Source of the DNA: Aequorivita lipolytica
GTDB lineage: Bacteria > Bacteroidota > Bacteroidia > Flavobacteriales > Flavobacteriaceae
NCBI RefSeq assembly: GCF_007997135.1
Contig: NZ_VORU01000007.1
Span: 98,319 to 162,318, forward strand
Direction: 5' to 3'
Length of the DNA: 64,000 nucleotides
Shown: piece after piece, positions 58,044 to 64,000 of the stretch
Layout: the number at the start of each line of letters is the position of its first letter
How positions within the stretch are numbered: position 1 is the stretch's first letter
The notes under the pieces: model-generated
Databases searched by the model: none
Told to the model about the DNA's origin: nothing
What the model saw: only the letters and a program-made list of their open reading frames with translations
Program-made: the position numbers and the translations under genes

Positions 58044-59645
58044 CTATCTTTCAGCCTTTTCAAACTCACTCACAAAATGCAATTTTACATTCGGATATTT
58101 TGACTGCGTCATTTGGAGGGTAAACGCTGAATCGGCAAAGAACACCAATTGGCCACGTTTGTCCTTCGCCAAAAACTTTGCCTTTACTCTTTCGAATTCA
58201 GCAAATTCCTCGCTTTTTGGGTCTTTCGGTTCTACCCAACAGGCTTTGTGTACATTCAGGTTTTCATAGCTACATTTTGCACCGTATTCGTGTTCCAGTC
58301 GGTATTGAATTACTTCAAACTGGAGCGCCCCCACAGTACCGATTGCTTTTCTTCCGTTGAGTTCTAAAGTGAAAAGCTGAGCCACACCTTCGTCCATTAA
58401 TTGATCAATACCCTTTTCGAGCTGTTTGCTTTTCATCGGGTCTGCGTTGTTGATGTATTTGAAATGTTCCGGAGAAAAGCTTGGAACCCCCTTGTATTGC
58501 ATTTCTTCACCTTCGGTAAGCGTGTCGCCAATTTTGAAATTTCCTGTGTCGTGAAGACCGACGATGTCGCCAGGATAGGAAACGTCTACAATTTGTTTCT
58601 TTTCGGCAAAGAAAGCGTTGGGACTGCTGAATTTCAATTTCTTTCCATTTCGAACGTGTAAATACGGAGAGTTCCTTTCAAAGGTTCCCGAAACGATTTT
58701 TACAAATGCCAAACGGTCGCGGTGCTTAGGATCCATATTTGCGTGAATCTTAAAAACAAAACCTGAAAATTCCTTTTCGTCCGGCTTTACCAACCGTGTG
58801 CTGCTTTCCTTTGGGCGTGGAGTAGGGGCTATTTCAACAAAACAATCCAGCAACTCGCGCACGCCGAAATTATTCAAAGCTGAACCAAAAAATACAGGCT
58901 GAAGTTTTCCTTCCAAATATTCCTCACGGTCAAAATCCGGATAAACTTCGTAAACAAGTTCCAATTCATCACGTAGGGTTTTGGCAGCTTTATCACCAAT
59001 CAGTTTTTCCAGTTCGGGACTGCTTACGTCTTCGATTTCAATGGTTTCCTCAATATTTTTTCGGCTGTCGCCACTAAAAAGGTTTACGTTCTTTTCCCAC
59101 ACATTATATATTCCCTTGAAATCATACCCCATCCCGATTGGAAAACTAAGTGGCGTTACTCGCAAATTCAGTTTTTGTTCAATTTCATCGAGTAATTCAA
59201 AAGCATCTTTACCTTCACGATCCATTTTATTAATGAAAATGATCATTGGGATATTTCGCATTCGGCAAACTTCAACTAACTTCTCGGTTTGTTCCTCGAC
59301 ACCTTTTGCAACGTCAATCACTACTATTACACTATCTACGGCGGTTAGGGTTCTGAAAGTATCTTCAGCAAAATCCTTGTGTCCGGGTGTATCGAGAATA
59401 TTGATTTTTATGCCTTCATATTCAAATGCTAGAACCGATGTAGCTACAGATATTCCACGCTGGCGTTCTATTTCCATAAAGTCGCTGGTAGCGCCTTTCT
59501 TGATTTTGTTGCTTTTTACGGCGCCAGCTTCTTGAATAGCACCTCCAAATAGAAGTAGTTTTTCTGTTAGCGTGGTTTTTCCAGCATCTGGGTGGCTGAT
59601 GATCCCAAAAGTTCTTCTGCGTTTTATTTCTTTTAGTAAGGACAT
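58044..59645 (-). CDS. prfC: peptide chain release factor 3
   Basis: The start is ATG at 59645 ([41 protein letters not shown]), giving 533 residues. The frame is open 24 bases further but those residues are not family-like. The GTPase motifs are HPDAGKTT (G1), DTPGHKDF (G3) and NKMDREGKD (G4). RF3-specific segments ([24 protein letters not shown]) and the C-terminal [20 protein letters not shown] follow. RF3 removes RF1/RF2 after termination. A -7 element lies just upstream. Confidence 0.95.
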   Translation of the reverse strand: MSLLKEIKRRRTFGIISHPDAGKTTLTEKLLLFGGAIQEAGAVKSNKIKKGATSDFMEIERQRGISVATSVLAFEYEGIKINILDTPGHKDFAEDTFRTLTAVDSVIVVIDVAKGVEEQTEKLVEVCRMRNIPMIIFINKMDREGKDAFELLDEIEQKLNLRVTPLSFPIGMGYDFKGIYNVWEKNVNLFSGDSRKNIEETIEIEDVSSPELEKLIGDKAAKTLRDELELVYEVYPDFDREEYLEGKLQPVFFGSALNNFGVRELLDCFVEIAPTPRPKESSTRLVKPDEKEFSGFVFKIHANMDPKHRDRLAFVKIVSGTFERNSPYLHVRNGKKLKFSSPNAFFAEKKQIVDVSYPGDIVGLHDTGNFKIGDTLTEGEEMQYKGVPSFSPEHFKYINNADPMKSKQLEKGIDQLMDEGVAQLFTLELNGRKAIGTVGALQFEVIQYRLEHEYGAKCSYENLNVHKACWVEPKDPKSEEFAEFERVKAKFLAKDKRGQLVFFADSAFTLQMTQSKYPNVKLHFVSEFEKAER

Positions 59646-59666
59646 TTTTTTCTGTATATGAAGGTG

Positions 59667-59674
59667 CAAAGATA
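59667..59674 (-). promoter_or_regulatory. -7 promoter element TATCTTTG of prfC
   Basis: Read on the minus strand, TATCTTTG matches TAnnTTTG, 21 bases before the ATG. The leader would be about 15 bases. Confidence 0.65.
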
Positions 59675-60128
59675 AAGTTTGTTATTTAAGTAATAAACCT
59701 AAGCTGCATCTAAAATGGATATTGCTGTAAATAAGCGTAAGGCATTGTTCTTTTTGGAAGGTTGGAATATTTGGGAGAAAACTTTTCTTATTTTGATATG
59801 GGATATTTCGTACGTGTTAAAACTGGCTAAAATTTGCAAAAAAATCTCGTTAGCCTTTAGTGACTCTGCATTTTTTCTTACTAAATGCGTTTTTAAAAAC
59901 CTTATAAACAGCCTATGTACGTACTTACACGTATGTATTTTTCCTACAAATAAAACCTATTTTCTATTCGATTTATGTCGTTTGGCGACTATTTTTTACA
60001 GTTCAACTAATACTCGTTTATTAGTAATTCCTTAGCACTTATTCCGCTGTATATTTGGACATTAATTGAGGCGAAATATTCAATTATTGTATTATCAAAA
60101 TATATCGATATTAATAAAATTCTAACTT
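59675..60128. other. 454-base region between prfC and the adhesin gene
   Basis: No supported gene. An open frame at 59715-60035 has unlikely composition (rich in F, K, C) and no family resemblance. The region holds three ACGT-core words: TACGTG at 59811-59816, the palindrome TACGTA at 59918-59923 and CACGTA at 59928-59933, the last two one helical turn apart. No TAnnTTTG element is seen near the adhesin start. Confidence 0.6.
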
Positions 60129-63100
60129 ATGTTTAAAATAATTACTAAATTATTTGCTTCTGATAAGAGGTTTCTAATAGGTCTCATTTTAATAGGTTGC
60201 TTGAGTAGCCACGGATATGCTCAAGTAAAAAGTTCGACAGATGAGGGCGAAGTAATATTGCCGTACACGCAAGCGTATTTGGATCAATATAATGCTGCTC
60301 TGGATAAAAAGGCTGCAGCTTATAATGGAACGTTTCGTTCTAAGACAAAAGCAGAAGCTTTCGACAATGCAAATAAAGGCCCGAATTCTGTGGGTGTTTG
60401 TAATTTAATAACTTGCGGATCTTTTGAAAAGTCCGATGTTGCTGGAGGTACATTCCGCACAGCTATAGGTGGCACAAATGGTGAATACCAAGCGGATACA
60501 AAATATACTTGTTGGGAAGATGACGGAACGGTAGACTGGTCAGAAGGACAATATATATCCTATTCTACAACAAATGCCAATGTAGTCTATCCAGGAATTA
60601 TTGAGCCATCTGCCTATGATGGGGGAGGTTTTGCCATATTTTCATTTCAAAATGAAGCAATTCGGCAAACACTAGCGGTTATTCCAAATACAGTTTATAC
60701 CGTATGTTTTGAAATTGCTGTAATACCTCGTTATAATACCGTAAATAGCAATAATCAAGGAGGATCAATTATCGAATATATTCCAGATTTAAAATTTGGT
60801 GTTAGAAATGGTGCGGTTCAATTGCCCGGTGGTGATCCACTAACTTATACCCACGCAAATTTAATTCCACATACTACTAATGATTTTCCTACAAGGTTAT
60901 CTACCGCCACAAACGGAAACGGAGGAAATCAAAATCCAGGAGGTTGGACTGAAATAGACCCTCTTTGGGAAAATAGATGTATAACTTTTAAATCTGGCCC
61001 AAGTGCTAATAGTGTTGAAGTTTTCTACAAAACTGGAAACCCAGGAAGATCAGTTATTTTAGTAGATGGTTTAAGATTATCTGTTGAGGGCTATGCGAAT
61101 GCACCAATTGTATCCCCGGATACAAAAACTTATTGTTCAGCAACTCCTGTGCAACTTAATACATTTGTTACTTCATCAACTCCTCCGGGTGCACAATTAA
61201 AGTGGACAACTAATCCTGATCCAACTGTTGTAGCAGACCATTTGCCTCTTAATCCAACTGTAACACCTCCAGGGGTTTGGTATGCATTTTATTTTAATCC
61301 AGCTTTGGGATGTACCTCTCCAGCGAGAAAACTTACTTTAAATCTTACAGATCTTGCTTCAACATTTACCAAAGTAAACGTTTCTTGCTTTGGGTTGGCA
61401 GATGGCTCTATTGATTTAAGTGTTACTGGAGGTTCTACGCCATATTCCTATGCTTGGACTACCAACAACGGAAGCGGATTAAATATAACAGCTCAAGATC
61501 AATCAGGTCTTACTGCCGGAACTTATAATGTTACTATAACTGATAATAATAGTTGTACAGCCCAAAAAAGTATTACAATAGCACAGCCTGCGGCCGTAAA
61601 CCCACCCGTAAGCGGTGGCAACCAGACCGAATGTGCTTTAGACCCAATACAAACATTGACAGCCACCGCGACGGTAGTTGCCGGCCAGACTGTTGTTTGG
61701 TATACCCAGCCGGTGGGAGGATCTCCTGTATCAACACCTACATTAAATACAATTGGAACAATAGATTATTATGCTGAAGCTGTTGTGAATAATAGCGGCT
61801 GTAAATCTCCTGTTCGCACGAAGGTAACATTAAAAATTATTCAAACACCAGTGGTTGACGATCCGGCAGATGTTATTGCTTGCGACAGCTATACGCTTCC
61901 CGCACTTAATATCGGAAAATACTACACCGGCCCAGGCGGAACAGGCATGCAGTTGCCTGTTGGCAGTTCGATCGCCTCCACGCAGACCATCTATGTATAT
62001 GCTGAAACGGGCACCACGCCCAACTGTTCGGACGAGAAAAGTTTCTTGGTTACGATAACCCAACCGATCACTATTACTATTTCAAAAATAGACGCAACAA
62101 CTTCTCAAGGATGTAATAATGGAGAGGCCACTGCATCTCCAAGTGGGGGAACACCTCCTTATTCATATCAATGGAGTGCTAGCGCCAATAATCAAACAAC
62201 CGCGACGGCTACAAACTTATCCGTAGGAACTCATCACGTATTTGTTACTGATACCAACGGGTGTATTTCTGAGGAAGATGTAATTATAGAATGTATAGTT
62301 ACTTGTGATGCCATTATAGCCATAGACCATGTTACCAATGTATTGTGTACTAATGATGCCACAGGAAGTGCCACCGTAGGTGCTAGTTCTGTTTCAAACC
62401 CTGGCTCTACCTTCACATTTAGTTGGAATACAATGCCACCGCAGGTAGATAGTGGGGTTGTTTCGAGTACAGTAAATGGGCTTACAGCGGGAACATATAC
62501 CGTTATCGTAACAATTGATGGATCAGTTTGCCCAGCGGTTACCCAAGAAATTACAATTACCGAACCTTCCACTCCTTTAACCGTAACCGCGACCGCTACT
62601 GATGAAATTGGTCCAAACACCAATGATGGAACGGCTACTGCACATCCAAGTGGTGGCACGTCTCCCTATACATATTTATGGAGTCCTGGAGGAGAGACAA
62701 CGCAAACAATAACAGGATTAAGTGATGGTACTTATACAGTGGTCGTCACAGATGCCAATGGCTGTACCGCTACAGCTACAGTCACGGTAAGTCCAGGCGA
62801 TTGCCATGATATAATAGCTAGTATCACTACAACTCCTGTATCTTGTTTCGGAGGCAGCGACGGAACAGCAACTGCACATGTAACTGGGGGGGTAGGTCCG
62901 TTTTCCTACATTTGGAGTCCCGTGAGCCAAACCACCCAAACCATAACAGGCCTTGTTGCCGGGGAATATTTGTTGCAAATTGTTGATGCTGGCACAGGAT
63001 GTTTTGCAAAAGCCAGTGCTGTTGTAACCCAACCTTTCCCTTTAAATATTGAGATTCTTTCCCAAACCAACCCATTATGTACAGGTACCGGAAGTGTTAC

Positions 63101-64000
63101 GGTTCAGGCTTCCGGTGGCACAGCTCCTTATTTATATAGCCTCGATGGCGGTACGACACAGGCTTCCGGAAAATTTGATAATTTAGCACCGGGTACTTAC
63201 ACCATAGAAGTTTTGGATGCAAATGGATGTACTACATCTATTCTGGTTACAATTTCTCAAAATTGTATTGCCATTGTTAAGTCAGGTATTCTTAATGACG
63301 AAAACCAAAACGGTTGTACCGATGCTGGTGAAACTATAGATTACACATTTACGGTTACCAATGAGGGAAGCGTAAGCTTGAACAATGTCACGGTTTCCGA
63401 TCCATTGATCGCAACAATAACGGGTCCAACTGGCGATACCGACGGCGACGGCGAACTGGATGTTACTGAAATTTGGCTATATACAGGAACCTATAATATT
63501 ACACAGGCGGATATTGATACTGGACAGGTTACCAACCAGGCCATTGCAATCGGTATTGCTCCCGATGCTACCGTAGTTACGGACCTTTCAGATGATAACA
63601 GCGTTTTGGAAGATGACCCTACGGTAATAATTTTGTGCCAAAATCCAGACATCGCAATAGTAAAAACAGGTATTCTCAATGACGAAAACCAAAACGGCTG
63701 TACAGATGTTGATGAAACAATCAGTTATACCTTCACGGTAACTAATGAGGGGAACTTGAGCCTGTCTAACATAACCGTAACCGATCCCTTGATTTTAACG
63801 ATCAGTGGCCCGACGGGAGACACCGACGGTGACGGCGAGCTTGATGTAACCGAGATTTGGGTTTACACGGGAACCTATACCATCACACAGGATGATATAG
63901 ACACAGGCAGCGTGACCAACCAAGCAACTGCAGTAGGAACACCTCCAACAGGAGATGATGTAGAAGATCAATCAGGAACCGATATTGCCAATGACGATGC
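60129..64000 (+). CDS. giant secreted adhesin with SprB-like repeats (5' part, runs off the window)
   Basis: The frame stays open for 1290 codons to the right edge. It starts with a signal peptide (residues 1-32, ending CLSSHGYAQ). Residues 33-325 are a beta-rich N-terminal domain with paired cysteines (VCNLITCGSFEKSD). An Ig-like region follows to about 410. Six SprB-like repeats are recognised at about 416-487, 651-721, 731-814, 817-890, 897-970 and 973-1044, each with a cysteine near the start, GGT-PYxYxW and GTYxVxVTDxxGC. An Ig-like segment lies between the first two. From residue 1045, two copies of a 128-residue repeat (NDENQNGCTD, GPTGDTDGDGELDVTEIW) occur. SprB-type proteins are T9SS cargo used in gliding and attachment. 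The expected sorting domain would lie outside the window. Confidence 0.85.
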   Translation, partial: MFKIITKLFASDKRFLIGLILIGCLSSHGYAQVKSSTDEGEVILPYTQAYLDQYNAALDKKAAAYNGTFRSKTKAEAFDNANKGPNSVGVCNLITCGSFEKSDVAGGTFRTAIGGTNGEYQADTKYTCWEDDGTVDWSEGQYISYSTTNANVVYPGIIEPSAYDGGGFAIFSFQNEAIRQTLAVIPNTVYTVCFEIAVIPRYNTVNSNNQGGSIIEYIPDLKFGVRNGAVQLPGGDPLTYTHANLIPHTTNDFPTRLSTATNGNGGNQNPGGWTEIDPLWENRCITFKSGPSANSVEVFYKTGNPGRSVILVDGLRLSVEGYANAPIVSPDTKTYCSATPVQLNTFVTSSTPPGAQLKWTTNPDPTVVADHLPLNPTVTPPGVWYAFYFNPALGCTSPARKLTLNLTDLASTFTKVNVSCFGLADGSIDLSVTGGSTPYSYAWTTNNGSGLNITAQDQSGLTAGTYNVTITDNNSCTAQKSITIAQPAAVNPPVSGGNQTECALDPIQTLTATATVVAGQTVVWYTQPVGGSPVSTPTLNTIGTIDYYAEAVVNNSGCKSPVRTKVTLKIIQTPVVDDPADVIACDSYTLPALNIGKYYTGPGGTGMQLPVGSSIASTQTIYVYAETGTTPNCSDEKSFLVTITQPITITISKIDATTSQGCNNGEATASPSGGTPPYSYQWSASANNQTTATATNLSVGTHHVFVTDTNGCISEEDVIIECIVTCDAIIAIDHVTNVLCTNDATGSATVGASSVSNPGSTFTFSWNTMPPQVDSGVVSSTVNGLTAGTYTVIVTIDGSVCPAVTQEITITEPSTPLTVTATATDEIGPNTNDGTATAHPSGGTSPYTYLWSPGGETTQTITGLSDGTYTVVVTDANGCTATATVTVSPGDCHDIIASITTTPVSCFGGSDGTATAHVTGGVGPFSYIWSPVSQTTQTITGLVAGEYLLQIVDAGTGCFAKASAVVTQPFPLNIEILSQTNPLCTGTGSVTVQASGGTAPYLYSLDGGTTQASGKFDNLAPGTYTIEVLDANGCTTSILVTISQNCIAIVKSGILNDENQNGCTDAGETIDYTFTVTNEGSVSLNNVTVSDPLIATITGPTGDTDGDGELDVTEIWLYTGTYNITQADIDTGQVTNQAIAIGIAPDATVVTDLSDDNSVLEDDPTVIILCQNPDIAIVKTGILNDENQNGCTDVDETISYTFTVTNEGNLSLSNITVTDPLILTISGPTGDTDGDGELDVTEIWVYTGTYTITQDDIDTGSVTNQATAVGTPPTGDDVEDQSGTDIANDD
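63267..64000 (+). repeat. 384-base direct repeats in the adhesin gene
   Basis: The unit starting at 63267 (IAIVKSGILNDENQNGC) recurs at 63651 (IAIVKTGILNDENQNGC). The offset is exactly 384 bases, 128 codons, with most differences silent. The second unit is cut by the window edge, so more copies may follow. Confidence 0.9.

Noticed and set aside
59715..60035. 106-residue frame between prfC and the adhesin gene
   Set aside because: Composition is unlike a protein of this organism (rich in Cys, Phe and Lys, no domain), and there is no promoter or ribosome-site support. The region looks regulatory.

Overview
The window comes from a member of the Bacteroidota, almost certainly the family Flavobacteriaceae. 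The evidence is the TAnnTTTG promoter element in front of several genes, start regions that mostly lack a Shine-Dalgarno sequence, a type IX secretion (T9SS) C-terminal sorting domain, a SprB-repeat surface protein, and the gene order rpsU - tyrosine recombinase - hpf - tRNAs - tuf - secE - nusG - rplKAJL - rpoBC - DUF3467. The genus cannot be fixed from the sequence alone.

Bases 1-16958 are a surface polysaccharide (O-antigen or capsule type) region. It holds a GT-C membrane transferase, several GT2 and GT4 glycosyltransferases, a Wzx-type flippase, a FemAB/GNAT-like protein, a DegT sugar aminotransferase, a hexapeptide acyltransferase, an FdtA-type ketoisomerase and a methyltransferase with a zinc ribbon. 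The aminotransferase, ketoisomerase and acyltransferase together fit a dTDP-3-acetamido-3,6-dideoxyhexose pathway, although they are spread over 6 kb. A large AT-rich T9SS cargo gene (11957-14374) interrupts the region. It lies between two diverged copies of the same fdtA/glycosyltransferase convergent junction.

Bases 17059-31475 are mixed genes: a secreted subtilase, ftsE, a coiled-coil secreted protein, a 1004-residue TPR protein with a beta-barrel protein after it, a mazEF-like toxin-antitoxin pair whose toxin gene carries a frameshift in an A tract, an amidohydrolase, a YkgJ-type cysteine protein, a class A beta-lactamase, NamZ and a LolC/E-type permease. Palindromic repeats occur between genes here, and one repeat is read as a lipoprotein linker inside namZ.

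Bases 31476-44197 start with a small AT-rich island (secreted Cys-containing protein plus RDD membrane protein). It is followed by cysteine metabolism (a PLP synthase with CBS domains), DUF202, DUF2851, a PspC protein with a K+ channel, an AGCS symporter, a helix-hairpin-helix protein, an acyl-CoA dehydrogenase, a carboxypeptidase-regulatory-like protein, rpsU, a Xer-type recombinase and hpf. rpsU has a long, near-perfect Shine-Dalgarno sequence, which stands out in this phylum.

Bases 44219-57957 are the translation and transcription core: four tRNAs, tuf, tRNA-Trp, secE, nusG, rplK, rplA, rplJ, rplL, rpoB, rpoC and a DUF3467 gene. Perfect palindromes sit on both sides of rpoC. prfC follows on the opposite strand. 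From 60129 to the right edge runs the 5' part (1290 codons) of a giant secreted adhesin with six SprB-like repeats and two copies of a 128-residue repeat.
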